Below, piece by piece: positions 30,970 through 43,191 of a stretch of DNA of 64,000 nucleotides (position 1 is the first letter of the stretch; each line of letters begins with the position of its first letter). The position numbers and the translations under genes were made by a program. This DNA comes from Ipomoea triloba (Eukaryota; Streptophyta; Magnoliopsida; Solanales; Convolvulaceae), in contig NC_044920.1 of the NCBI RefSeq assembly GCF_003576645.1, forward strand, positions 15,970,120 through 16,034,119, read 5' to 3'. A model generated the notes under the pieces. The model had not been told where the DNA came from. It made no database searches and saw only the letters and a list, made by a program, of their open reading frames with translations.

Positions 30970-31075
30970 GTCTGTTTCATTAATCAAAACGACGTCGTTT
31001 TGAGGATCGCGGTCGACAATGCATTGTGGACCGCGGTCCACGATATAAGAACTGGTGCAGTGTTATCATATAAAT
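30970..31075. mobile_element. Fragment of the AACGACGTCGTT element family
   Basis: It contains the 16-bp palindrome AAAACGACGTCGTTTT and the palindrome GTGGACCGCGGTCCAC. It ends GGTGCAGTGTTATCAT, resembling the terminus of the element at 32180-32893. Its left part is cut by the N. Confidence 0.55.
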
Positions 31076-31167
31076 ATACTAATTTAATTCAATAAAATTA
31101 TCATTGACTATTTGCTATTAGGAAATTAGATGGCTTGGCTATGTTATTATTACGAGACGTGAGTGTA

Positions 31168-31171
<4 letters not shown>

Positions 31172-31241
<70 letters not shown>
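31172..31241. repeat. (TA)n microsatellite
   Basis: About 70 bp of pure TA repeat. Confidence 0.95.
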
Positions 31242-31247
<6 letters not shown>

Positions 31248-32149
31248 GTATATGTTTATGAATATATAGTATAGATTACGAATATATCACTAATTACTAA
31301 TTAATATTAACAATATTACCATATTACCATAAATATATATGGATAATTAATCAATTATAGGTGAATGAAATTGGTATGTTCTTAACAATTGATTGCTTTT
31401 ATGAATCAATATATATGGATAATTAATAAAATAATAAATGAATAAAATAAATGATTTTACTAAAATGCCACTAAGTTTGGGGGAAAATTTGAAAGGATGA
31501 TATTGTTTTTATATATAGTATAGATTTCTACTAGGTTGGACCACTACTACATATTAACGGGAAAAAAAACGGAGGCAGTCCCAAGAGAAAAGAAGAAAAT
31601 GGTACGGGTCGAGACCTGCATGCCGTCTCCATCTGTTTACCCGTTAGCTCCCAACCATTGAATTGAATATAAATTGCAAGTATAAGCTAAAACAAGAAAT
31701 AGCAACATTGTATAAAGAATAGAGAGATAGGGAGAAGAGTCATGTTTTCATTTCACTAGTATTTATTGTACATCTTACGAGAAGTTATATATATAATAAT
31801 AAACTATAACAAAAAACATAAATGGAGACATAAATATGTTCGTTACATAATAATATCCACTAATGATATTATTTATAACATGGATGGCTTTATTAGTAAT
31901 AACATAAAATTGAAATGTAAGTGGTATGAATTCTTATTCATTAAAATAATGGAAAAGACATGTAAAATAATATTAATGATGTCAAGCGGCCCAGTAAAAT
32001 TTAGGTGTTGCTAATGGGGCTGAAACCATTTTGCGGATCAATGGCCCAATCCGAAAATTTGCTTTTGCATCTGATGGATACGAATTTAGAATGGGCTTTC
32101 TAATTAACTGAAATAATTTTGTTAATTATTAACCAAACTAATTTAATTA
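31242..32149. other. AT-rich intergenic DNA
   Basis: No supported gene. An 82-residue frame at 31766-32014 is AT-rich and Ile/Tyr/Lys-biased with no domain. Confidence 0.55.
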
Positions 32150-32179
32150 GTTTAGTCAAGAGTTAATACTCAATTTAGT

Positions 32180-32893
32180 GGCAAATTATACCGTGCACCA
32201 CGGTGCACATAGCAATGTGCACCACGTACCTAAACGACGTCGTTTTGAGTATTGTAAACTAATTGTCCGTTTTTTTGAAAATCACGTTTCCCGTTTCGGC
32301 CGGTCTCTGTATTTATGTTAATATTCTGTGTATTCCAGGCAATCATTCTGTGTATTCTAGGCAACCGTTCTGTGTATTCTAGGCAACCGTTATGTGTATT
32401 CATGTTAGTAATACATGTTGTGATATGTTTGTGCATTCGAATGTTTAGCAGGATGAGTTTTGTGTATTTTGTGTCAATATTATGTGTATTCATGTTATTA
32501 ACACAGGTTGTGATGTGTTTGTGCATGCATTCGAATGTTAGGAGAATGAGTTCTGTGTATTTTGTGTCAATATTCTGTGTATTCTAGACAAACGGTCTGT
32601 GTATTCTATTTAATGATTATGTGTACTATAGATAATGAATTCCTGGAGTCATTCGCGTCCGCGTCTACGTCCACTAACATCTTTGTATTTTGTGTCAATA
32701 TTCTGTGTATTCTGGGCAAATATTCTGTGTATTCTAGGCAAACGTTCTGTGTATTCTAGATAATGATTATGTGTATTATACATAATGAATTCCCTGGAGT
32801 CATTCCGTCCTCGTCCACTAACACCGAAACGACGTCGTTTTACGTACTTGGTGCACATTGCTATGTGCACCGTGGTGCAGGGTATAACGATTG
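32180..32893. mobile_element. Inner Mutator-like element, 9-bp target duplication
   Basis: CAATTTAGT at 32171-32179 and 32894-32902 flanks a 714-bp element inside the outer MITE. Terminal inverted repeats of about 60 bp contain GCACCACGGTGCACATAGCA, ATGTGCACC and AACGACGTCGTTT. The interior (32312-32770) is a degenerate 22-23 bp minisatellite around TTCTGTGTATTCTAGGCAAC. The open frames across it are repeats of that unit. Confidence 0.85.
32312..32770. repeat. Minisatellite, unit about 22 bp
   Basis: More than ten imperfect copies of TTCTGTGTATTCTAGGCAAC with longer intercalated units, filling the interior of the inner Mutator-like element. Confidence 0.8.
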
Positions 32894-33331
32894 CAATTTA
32901 GTCATCAACTATAATGATTTTTTTTTATTTAGTCTTAAATAACATTTTGTGTTTAATTAAGTCATTGACATTGATGGTTTTACCCAATTGAGTCCTCGGC
33001 TGTTAGAATCAAGAACTAAATCGAAAAAAATCATTATAGTCAATGACTAAATTGGGTAAAATCAATATAGTTGAAGATTAACTTGGGTACAACTACTATA
33101 GTCGAGGACTAAATTGGATATTATTAGAGGTGAAATTACCAAGCTATCTTAACAAAGCACTCAATTGAGTAAACCCATCAAAGTTGAGGACCTAATTAAG
33201 CATAAAAAGTCATTTAGAACTAAATAAAAAAAACTTTATAGTCAAGGACTAAATTATGCATTAACTCGTTTAGTCAATAAGTAAATTGCATCTACTTGGT
33301 TAACAGTTATAAATTTTAAAATTCTGATTAT

Positions 33332-34780
33332 TGATAAGTGCCAAAGATGCTATGTTATGTGTGGTATTTGGGATGCACATTGTGCTATAATTGGAGTCCT
33401 TTGAGCCTAGCTATTATATGCTTAGAATATCTTATTTTGATTAAAGTTAGGAACAATGAGTAATTGTGGTTTCATTTGTGGAATATACCAAAGCATTGTC
33501 ATTTTCAGGGCATTTCAGCAACAATTTAGTATTTTGAGCATATCTTGAGTTAGGAGTGTTCAAATGAGGTGATTCAAATGGTATTGGAACAATAACTCAA
33601 AGGGCTACAACTTTCATGAAGATCACAAAGACTGATTTGGACATCTCTACAGACTTTCCCAGCCACGATCGTAGCAATGGTCGTGGGGAAACTTTTGTTC
33701 CGACCACGATCGTCACCACAATCGTGGTGGGGGTCGTGCACAGGGGCACGGAGTATTTAAAGGCCCATTGAGCTTATTTTTGGAAAGGTTAGCTTAGACT
33801 TCGTTTTAGATAACTTTTTTCAAAGATTTTTTCATAGACTTTTCATTGGTTTTGTTTTACATTCTTTCACTTCTAGATCAAGTTGTAAACTGTCTCCAAT
33901 TTTGAGAGAATATATTTTCTAAGGTTCAAGAGGAACTGACAACTTTTCTTCAACTTTGTTTCTCTTCTTGCTTGATTGGATAAATCTTGTGGATTGATCG
34001 TGAAATACTCTTGAGCTAAGTATAATTCCTGTATATTTTCAACTTAATTTCATCATCCATCTCCATTGCTAAACTCAATTGTTGTTGCCTTCCAATCTAG
34101 ACAATGCTTGGGTAGAATTGCTTTATGAATTGGATTATATTTCCTTGTGATTGTATATGAATTGATTGAAGTAGATTGACTATATATGTGATTGAATCTT
34201 TGTTGGAAGTGGAATTTATCTAGACTCTTGTATGAATTGTGCACATCATGCAAGAGGCTTGGGATGGGTGTGTTGCCAAGAAATTGGGACATACTCTAAC
34301 CTCATTTCCACTTGCAATTTTCGCTTTAGATCCGAGAGAGCAAAGTCCGGAATGAGGTGTAGACAAGGTGTTTGATGAAATGTTTCATAGGTGTACCATT
34401 TTCACATGGGTACAGGTACTCTATTACACCATGATAGTCCATGAGAGCCGAGAATGGCCCTGGCAATGGTAGTCACCTCTTAAAGCTCACAAATCATCAC
34501 ACAACTTCAATTTTCACTAAGACATCTTCATTGCATGCATCCAAGGGAATGCAATAATCCAATTCACTTCATATCACAATTGCTTATGTTAGTTTACTTA
34601 CTTGCACAATTTACTTTACATTGCACTCTACAATCAATTCCTTGCTTTTGTGTTCTACCGCAAATGTATACTTGTCCTTGACCATACACACCATTCAATT
34701 CCAATTGTTCATCCTTTTAGAACGACATCCGAGGGAATATTCATTCTCCACCATACTTTCCATCCACTGCTTACATGGAC
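33332..34780 (+). mobile_element. Athila/Tat-like gypsy solo LTR
   Basis: It starts TGATAAGTGCC and shares GATCCGAGAG and the GACAAGGTGTTTGATGAAATG motif (34361-34382) with the LTR at 7015. Near its end is GAACGACATCCGAGGGAATA, comparable to the GACACTCGGGG phrase there. A TATA-like TATTTAAAG lies near 33749. No polypurine tract, PBS or coding region adjoins. Right boundary and target duplication are not resolved. Confidence 0.55.
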
Positions 34781-34784
34781 GATG

Positions 34785-34970
34785 GTCCATACAGCTGTGT
34801 AGACCATTAACAAAAAATATATTTTTAATATATTAAAAGTACATTATTTATGTATATAAAGTACATTTTTCACAAAAAATATATATATAAAGTAAATTAA
34901 TTGAGTACCAAAAGTATATTATTTTATATACTATTAAATAAAGTACATTCAGTAGAAAAATAATATACTT
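34785..34970. repeat. AT-rich repeat, left half, interrupted by Sirevirus element
   Basis: AAAGTACATT/AGTATATTATTTTATATAC sequence of the family at 21045. It continues at 46214-46290 beyond the retrotransposon. Confidence 0.6.
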
Positions 34971-35763
34971 TGTTAGGGAAATTAATGTATAGTTTTTAAT
35001 TGGCAATTTATTTGTTAATTAAGTGGTCTAATTAATTATGTCTAAGGTATAGTTTTTAGTGTTGTTTTCATGGGATGAGTGGCTCATATTTATCAAGCAA
35101 AAATGTCAGACATGAGAAAATCAAGGCAAGATGTAGTTGAGTGACTTACCTTGAATTGAGGAGATCAAATACAGGGAAGGAGTTCAGAAGTTCAAGTATA
35201 AATAGAGCTGAAGCTTCAGAGGTTTAATTGCTGATTTCACTGAAAAGATCGCCAAAGTTCCCTGCTGTTTTAACATTAAGATCTACTGTTTTAGCCTTAG
35301 CCTACTGTTTTAATATGTAAAGTCTGTTATACTGATACAGACTCAAGATCATTGTAATATGGCTTCTTAGACTAGTTTTGTGCTGTTGTCCTGTTTACTA
35401 CATCAAGTGGAAGACTTGTTGATTGGCCCGGGAAAGCTGAAGAAGTTGACACACTACCAACTCAGGAGATGGTGATGTTTGTAGGTGTAATAGATTAGGC
35501 CATCATGGAGGATGGATATCTGGTGAACCTTGTAACATCTTTGATCATCTAGTGGAGTTGGGTTTCACCTTTGTGTGGCCCCGCAGATGTAGGAGAAGGT
35601 GCTCCGAACTGCGTGAACATATCCTAGTTCATTTATATTTCCTGCACTGTTTTTATTATTTATTGTTTCTAATACAGTGATAAATACAGTCGATTAATTT
35701 GTTTTAAAAATAAAGTAGGAACCAAGTAGGATATAACCTGCATTCAAGATTCACAATCTTACA
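34971..35763 (+). repeat. 5' LTR of Sirevirus element (793 bp)
   Basis: Starts TGTTAGGGAAATT, ends CACAATCTTACA. A TATAAATAG box lies at 35197-35205. Confidence 0.93.
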
Positions 35764-35765
35764 AT

Positions 35766-35777
35766 TGGTATCAGAGC
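35766..35777 (+). promoter_or_regulatory. Primer-binding site (initiator tRNA-Met type)
   Basis: TGGTATCAGAGC two bases after the LTR is complementary to the 3' end of initiator tRNA-Met, as in most plant copia elements. Confidence 0.9.
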
Positions 35778-35915
35778 ACAGGGACTTAATTTATTAGTCC
35801 AGCGATCTGGGTGCTTTGTGTTTCTTGAACTCAGGTTCTCACATCGTTTTTGTGTTTTTCTTTGTTTTGGCTTATCTGTTTTTGAACATTCTCACTGTGT
35901 GTTAAGTGTGTCAGG

Positions 35916-37651
35916 ATGGATAGGCGTAAAACTCCTCCTGAGTTAACAGGTGACAACTACGCTTACTGGAAAGCTCGGACAAGAATGCATCTAAAAGCTC
36001 TAGGCGATCGAGTCTGGACAGCCGCCCTAACTGGTTGGGAACATCCCAAAAAGGCGGGTGCAACGGAAAATGATCCCAAAGTGCTCAAACCAGAAGTCGA
36101 ATGGGATGCGGCTGAAAGAACCTTTGTTGGTTATAATAATCAAGCTTTAGATACTGTTTACTCGCTAATGCATGAAAGTCAATTTACTCTAGTTGCAGCT
36201 TGTGACTCTGCAAAAGTCGCGTGGGAAATATTGGAAACCACCTATGAAGGCACCGACTCGGTAAGACAATCAAAGTTACAGCTGGTTCATTCAGAGTTTG
36301 AAGATCTAAGGATGAATGAAAATGAAAACATTACAAGCTTCAACGAACGTGTTCAAGAACTGGCAAATTGAGCTGCTGTGCTAGGCGAGCCATTTCCCCA
36401 ACAAAAATTGGTCAAGAAAGTCTTTCGTTCTCTACCACCGCGTTTTCGAATGAAGGTGACCGCTATCTAGGAAAACGCCGGTTGGGAAGATAAACACTTG
36501 CAGCGTTGATGGGAAGTCTTAAGACCTACGAAATGGAGATCCTGACTGATCATACAAAGAAAGAGAAATTTGTTGCATTCAACGCTGAAGGACAAGACTT
36601 CGACTTGCCTGATACAGATGAGCTTTCTGATGATCCTGTTAGCTTATTATCTAAACATTTTTCTAAAATTTTGAAACAGGTTAAGCAAAAGAATTACACA
36701 CAAAATTCTAGGGTGCAAAATCAGAAAGGGATAAACTCAAGTAGCTCAAAAGGTGTGACAAAATCTGGAGGATCAACATCAAGATCATCTGGCTCACGTA
36801 CCGCTAAACCTAAAGACAAAGCGAACAAGGGCATCTGATGCTATGAATGCGAAGGATTTGGACATGTTCAGGCCGAGTGTGCAACATACTTACGAAGAAA
36901 GAAGTCCATGACGGCCCTAACCTAGAGCGACGATGAACCTGAATCAGAAGCTGATGGGTCAGACTCTGACGAAATTTCTAGAAATTTTGTGGCCTTCCCC
37001 GCAATAGCTGATGTTGATCCTGACACAGAAGAGCTCGCTGGATCAAACAGTGGAGAATATAATTCAGCTGAAGATCGCGAGTTACCTCACAGTGGAGAAT
37101 ATAATTCAGCTGAAGATCGCGAGTTACCTCCTATGTCTTATGAATTAGAATACAAAGATCGCGAGTTACCTCCTATGTCTTATGAATTAGAATACAAAAA
37201 ATTGTACTTACCTCCTATGTCTTATGAATTAGAATACAAAAAATTGTACTCCAAATGGGAGGCTTTACTTAAAGTTCATCGTTCTTTGTCTAGTCAAATT
37301 GGTGTTTTAGAAGATGCAAGAAAAGTGTACAAAACTCAAGCTTCTGAAAAAGAAATCCTACTGAAAGCTAGTCTAGAATGTGAGGAAAAGCTGCAACAAG
37401 AGCTGGACACTCTCAAACGGCGAATCAAGATGATGGACACCACATCTACACTTGATGAAATACTAGATTCAGGAAGACAAACTACTACCAAATTTGGGAT
37501 TGGCTTCACCGGTGGCAATAACAAAGATACTATGTTTGTTAAAGGTTCTGAACCAGCTCATAACACGCCAGAATCAAGCTCAGTTCCACAACGTCGTGTT
37601 ACAGAATCTGAATCACATCGTGTTTTCTCAAAATCTAGTACAACTAGATGA
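35916..37651 (+). pseudogene. Sirevirus gag (broken)
   Basis: The ATG at 35916 opens the gag domain, interrupted by TGA at 36369 and TAG at 36468 in the same frame. A frameshift follows near 36490, after which frame 36506 continues with TGA at 36836, TAG at 36923 and TGA at 37649. A CX2CX4HX4C zinc knuckle lies at about 36840-36881. A coiled-coil-like Glu/Lys-rich segment occupies 37250-37440. Three successive 42-bp in-frame duplications lie at about 37045-37246; they are absent from the equivalent sequence after the N at 38936. Confidence 0.85.
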
Positions 37652-37666
37652 GGATATGGTAATGTA

Positions 37667-38935
37667 TTGCATCCAAACTTTCATCACATGAGATATAACC
37701 CCATTTGTCATTACTGCAGGATGCGTGGCCACACCAGACCGGAATGCTACTATTTCTACAAGGATCAAAGGGCTACAAAATACTACAACAAGTTTATTAC
37801 TCCTTTCACCAAACAAATCTGGGTCAAGAAAACTGATTTTGTTTGTCATGTCTCGTTTCATACTAAAAGTACAGAACGAGAAGGAAAGTGGTACTTTGAC
37901 AGCGGATGTTCGCGTCATATGACGGGAAATTCAAAATTCCTCAACAACATCAAAAATAGGGAAGGCGAAGTCACTTTCGGTGATGGTCTTAAAGGCAAAG
38001 TAATGGGTGTTGGAACGCTGAATGTAGCTGGTTTGCCCAGATTGGAAAAAGTACTTCTTGTCAAGGGTTTACATGCAAACCTCATCAGCATCAGTCAACT
38101 GTGCGATCAAAATTTGGATGTATCATTCACAAAAGCAAGATGCTGTGTCATGGATGATAAAGAACAGCTTATCATGGAAGGTAAAAGGTCTACTGATAAT
38201 TGTTATATACTACCAAATGATATTTCCTGTTACAGGTCGACGTTGGATGAATCAGAATTATGGCATCAAAAACTCGGCCATATCAATTACCGGGCTATGA
38301 GAAAACTTGCTAAGATTGAAGGTGTTATAGGACTGCCGAAACTAAACACTGAAACAGCTGGAGTTTGTGGAGCATGTCAGTCCGGAAAACAAACGAGATC
38401 ATCACACAAAGCACATGACAACATCATCACGAAACACTGCCTGGAGTTAATTCATATAGACTTGATTGGACCGACTCAAACTGAGAGTATTGGAGGTAAG
38501 CGATATATACTCGTATGTGTCGATGATTACTCACGTTTTTCTTGGGTTTCTTTTCTCAGGGAAAAATCTGAAGCAACTAGTGCCGTTAAAACACTATGTC
38601 GAAGATTAAAAATGGAGAAAAGTGAACTAATTGTCAGGATACGAAGTGATCACGGACGAGAGTTCGAAAATACTGTCTTTGACGATTTTTGCAGCAAGCT
38701 AGGAATCACGCATGAATACTCTGCACCAAAAACTCCTCAACAGAACGGAGTTGTAGAAAGAAAGAATTGCAATATTCAAGAAATGGGCAGGGTTTTGTTA
38801 AATTCTAAACGTCTACCTCAGATGTTTTGGGCAGAAGCAGTTCACACGGCCTGTCACATTATCAACAGAGTGTACCTACGGCCAGGAACAAATCAAACTC
38901 CATATGAAATCTGGAAAGGTAAGAAACCGAACTTA
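37667..38935 (+). pseudogene. Sirevirus pol, first partial copy (contig end)
   Basis: A second zinc knuckle (CHYCRMRGHTRPEC), protease with DSG, integrase HHCC zone and core are read until an N at 38936. The stretch is identical to 39408-40676 and is most likely the same locus seen twice, not a gene of its own. The frame that crosses the N into 38968 is chimeric. Confidence 0.8.
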
Positions 38936-38936
38936 N
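38936..38936. other. Single N, contig join with 1.74-kb overlap
   Basis: 37208-38935 equals 38949-40676 base for base as far as I compared, offset 1741. Confidence 0.9.
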
Positions 38937-39407
38937 GAAGATCGCGAGTTACCTCCTATGTCTTATGAATTAGAATACAAAAAATTGTACTCCAAATGGG
39001 AGGCTTTACTTAAAGTTCATCGTTCTTTGTCTAGTCAAATTGGTGTTTTAGAAGATGCAAGAAAAGTGTACAAAACTCAAGCTTCTGAAAAAGAAATCCT
39101 ACTGAAAGCTAGTCTAGAATGTGAGGAAAAGCTGCAACAAGAGCTGGACACTCTCAAACGGCGAATCAAGATGATGGACACCACATCTACACTTGATGAA
39201 ATACTAGATTCAGGAAGACAAACTACTACCAAATTTGGGATTGGCTTCACCGGTGGCAATAACAAAGATACTATGTTTGTTAAAGGTTCTGAACCAGCTC
39301 ATAACACGCCAGAATCAAGCTCAGTTCCACAACGTCGTGTTACAGAATCTGAATCACATCGTGTTTTCTCAAAATCTAGTACAACTAGATGAGGATATGG
39401 TAATGTA

Positions 39408-42400
39408 TTGCATCCAAACTTTCATCACATGAGATATAACCCCATTTGTCATTACTGCAGGATGCGTGGCCACACCAGACCGGAATGCTACTATTTCTAC
39501 AAGGATCAAAGGGCTACAAAATACTACAACAAGTTTATTACTCCTTTCACCAAACAAATCTGGGTCAAGAAAACTGATTTTGTTTGTCATGTCTCGTTTC
39601 ATACTAAAAGTACAGAACGAGAAGGAAAGTGGTACTTTGACAGCGGATGTTCGCGTCATATGACGGGAAATTCAAAATTCCTCAACAACATCAAAAATAG
39701 GGAAGGCGAAGTCACTTTCGGTGATGGTCTTAAAGGCAAAGTAATGGGTGTTGGAACGCTGAATGTAGCTGGTTTGCCCAGATTGGAAAAAGTACTTCTT
39801 GTCAAGGGTTTACATGCAAACCTCATCAGCATCAGTCAACTGTGCGATCAAAATTTGGATGTATCATTCACAAAAGCAAGATGCTGTGTCATGGATGATA
39901 AAGAACAGCTTATCATGGAAGGTAAAAGGTCTACTGATAATTGTTATATACTACCAAATGATATTTCCTGTTACAGGTCGACGTTGGATGAATCAGAATT
40001 ATGGCATCAAAAACTCGGCCATATCAATTACCGGGCTATGAGAAAACTTGCTAAGATTGAAGGTGTTATAGGACTGCCGAAACTAAACACTGAAACAGCT
40101 GGAGTTTGTGGAGCATGTCAGTCCGGAAAACAAACGAGATCATCACACAAAGCACATGACAACATCATCACGAAACACTGCCTGGAGTTAATTCATATAG
40201 ACTTGATTGGACCGACTCAAACTGAGAGTATTGGAGGTAAGCGATATATACTCGTATGTGTCGATGATTACTCACGTTTTTCTTGGGTTTCTTTTCTCAG
40301 GGAAAAATCTGAAGCAACTAGTGCCGTTAAAACACTATGTCGAAGATTAAAAATGGAGAAAAGTGAACTAATTGTCAGGATACGAAGTGATCACGGACGA
40401 GAGTTCGAAAATACTGTCTTTGACGATTTTTGCAGCAAGCTAGGAATCACGCATGAATACTCTGCACCAAAAACTCCTCAACAGAACGGAGTTGTAGAAA
40501 GAAAGAATTGCAATATTCAAGAAATGGGCAGGGTTTTGTTAAATTCTAAACGTCTACCTCAGATGTTTTGGGCAGAAGCAGTTCACACGGCCTGTCACAT
40601 TATCAACAGAGTGTACCTACGGCCAGGAACAAATCAAACTCCATATGAAATCTGGAAAGGTAAGAAACCGAACTTAAAATATTTCCATATTTTTGGCTCA
40701 CGGTGTTTCATCTTGAAGGATAGGCATCCCACAGCGAAATTTGAAACTAAAAGCGACGAAGGGATCTTTCTTGGTTACTCATCCAACAGTCGAGCTTACA
40801 GAGTTTACAATAAGGTTACAAAATCGGTAATGGAGTCCACAAATGTTGTGGTTGATGATCAACCCTGTGAGATAGTGGATTACACACCCACTGAAACTTA
40901 TACAGGTGAACCCGAAGATAACACAAAACAACCTGACACAAGCACAAGGTCACCTGAAGCTATCACAAATCCACAACCTACCACTGAGGAGGAATCTGAA
41001 TCTGATAATGATCAAGATCAAGTAGAGGCATCCACCCGAACTCAGAAGAACCATCCAATCGAGAATATAATTGGAGATCCAAGTACAAGTGTAAGAACTA
41101 GAGGAGGGTCAAGACCTGATTATCGTCAATTAGCTGGTTACACATGCTACACATCTAAACTCGAGCCAAAAACCGTGCTTTAACCGATGAACATTGGATT
41201 AAAGCCATGCAAGAAGAGCTCGGTCAGTTCGAAAGAAACAAGGTATGGATTCTTGTTCCCAAACCTGATGGTGTCAATGTTGTAGGTACCAAATGGATTT
41301 TTCGGAACAAAACCGATTCAGCTGGTAACATTGCTCGTAACAAAGCACGCCTAGTCGCCCAAGGCTATTCGCAAATTGAAGGAATCGATTATGAAGAAAC
41401 GTTTGCCCCTGTAGCTCGTCTGGAGTCAATAAGGCTACTGTTATCCATTGCATGTGTCTTAAACATCAAGCTATATCAGATGGATGTAAACACAACCTTT
41501 CTAAACGGATATCTGTCTGAGGATATCTATGTGACACAACCAAAGGGTTTTGAAGATCCTACACATCCTAAATATGTGTATAAACTGGAAAAAGCGCTAT
41601 ATGGTTTAAAACAAGCCCCAAGGGCCTGGTACGAAAGGCTAACACAGTACCTTCTTCAAAATGGCTACACCCGAGGGGGAGTTGATAAAACTCTTTTCAT
41701 AAAACGATCAAGTAAGCATCTAACTGTAGCTCAAGTTTACGTTGATGACATTGTCTTTGGTTCTACATAGAAAAATGCTACAGATGAACTAGTGCAAGTC
41801 ATGCAACAAGAGTTCGAAATGAGCATGATTGGCGAACTTACCTACTTCCTCGGGCTTCAGGTAACACAAACAGGTGAAGGAATTTTCGTTTCACAAGAAA
41901 AATATGCAAAAAATATTCTGCAAAAGTTTGGGCTTGAGACAGCCTAAAGATGCCTGTACTCCTATTTCTATTTCCACTAAACTGTCAAAAGATGAAAAGG
42001 GTATTTCTGTAGACCCTACTCTATATCGGTGTATGATTGGCAGTCTTCTATATTTAATTGCGAGTCGACCTGACATTATGTTAAGTGTTGGAATGTGTGC
42101 TAGGTACCAAGCAAATCCAAAAGAATCGCACTTAAAAGTTGTAAAACGTATTATCAAATACGTTAATGGTACGTATGATTATGGTATTTGGCTTTCAAAA
42201 GATATTAATTTCAATCTTATGGGTTTTTGTGATGCCGACTGGGCTGGCTGCACTGATGATCGTAAAAGCACATCTGGTGGTTGTTTTTTTATTGGGAAAA
42301 ATCTGGTTTCTTGGCTAAGTAAAAAACAGAACTCAATTTCTCTTAGCACCGCTGAGGCAGAATACATTGCCGCTGGTAGCAGCTGTACTCAACTTCTGTG

Positions 42401-42683
42401 GATGAGACAGATGCTAGCTGACTATTGGATTACACAAGACACAATGACTCTCTATTGTGATAACACCAGTGCGATTAAGATCTCAAAGAACCCGGTTCAA
42501 CATTCGCGAACAAAACACATTGATATTAGACACCACTTTATCAGGGAATTAGTGGATGAGAAAGAAATTGCCCTAGAACATGTGCCTACGGAGAAAAAAT
42601 TAGCAGATCTGTTTACTAAACCTTTGGACAATGCTCGGTTTGAAACTCTTCGGGCTGCCCTAGGGATCTGCAAATTTAATTAA
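39408..42683 (+). pseudogene. Sirevirus pol: protease, integrase, reverse transcriptase, RNase H (broken)
   Basis: 39408-41183 carries zinc knuckle, aspartic protease (WYFDSG), integrase HHCC (LWHQKLGH ... CGACQSGK) and the D,D,E core (HIDLIGP; RSDHGREF; QQNGVVERKN), then an acidic linker. A one-base frameshift near 41170 precedes reverse transcriptase (41207-41770). Its YVDD motif near 41740 is intact, and TAG at 41768 follows. Another frameshift near 41930 leads into the RNase H frame ending at 42683 (CDADW, TAEAEY, DNTSAI, HIDIRHH all intact). Few lesions, in keeping with a recent insertion. Confidence 0.9.
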
Positions 42684-43191
42684 TTATTCTAGTGCTTTTG
42701 GGTCTTACAGGTATGCTTTCTATTTAATTAATTCATTTGATTATATGTTTATTTCAAAATATTTTTTTTTTGGAGCTTTAATATGTTTTCCAAGTCTAGC
42801 TGATTTTTTTTTATTTTTTCCCGCTGCGTATTGGACTACAGGTAATTTTTTTATTTCATATGTTTTTTTTATATATATATATAAATCTGTTCTTTATGGT
42901 TTAATGTGTCTGATATTTTTTTAATTGTGATACACTAATTAATTTTTCTCAGTGTTTCAGTGTCTCAGACATCCTATCAGATTAGTTTCATTCTTCCTAA
43001 ATATCTTATTTTCTGGTATTTTCAAAATTCTACTCAAACTGAGATTCCTAGTTTATTGAGATTTCTCTCTTCCTCTTTATATTTAAACTTCTATTCGGTT
43101 TCAGACTATATTATTGTCTTTGATCTCAAAGAATTCTACCTGCATTTTTCTCAGATTTGATTATCCCAAAATTCTTTTTTCTCAGTTTCTC

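Larger units (their letters stand above)
32160..33267. mobile_element. Outer Mutator-like MITE, 10-bp target duplication
   Basis: GTTTAGTCAA at 32150-32159 and 33268-33277 flanks the element. Ends are GAGTTAATACTCAATTTAGTC (split by the inner insertion) and the complement of ATTATGCATTAACTC. Inverted similarity continues for about 100 bp through AATTAAGTC and ACTAAATT phrases. Without the inner insert the element is about 385 bp. The long duplication and long inverted ends fit the Mutator superfamily. Confidence 0.8.

Noticed and set aside
32230..32870. Several 65-98 residue frames on both strands
   Set aside because: All are translations of the 22-bp minisatellite within the inner Mutator-like element.
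38904..39392. 162-residue frame
   Set aside because: Crosses the N at 38936 and joins unrelated parts of pol and gag; chimeric.
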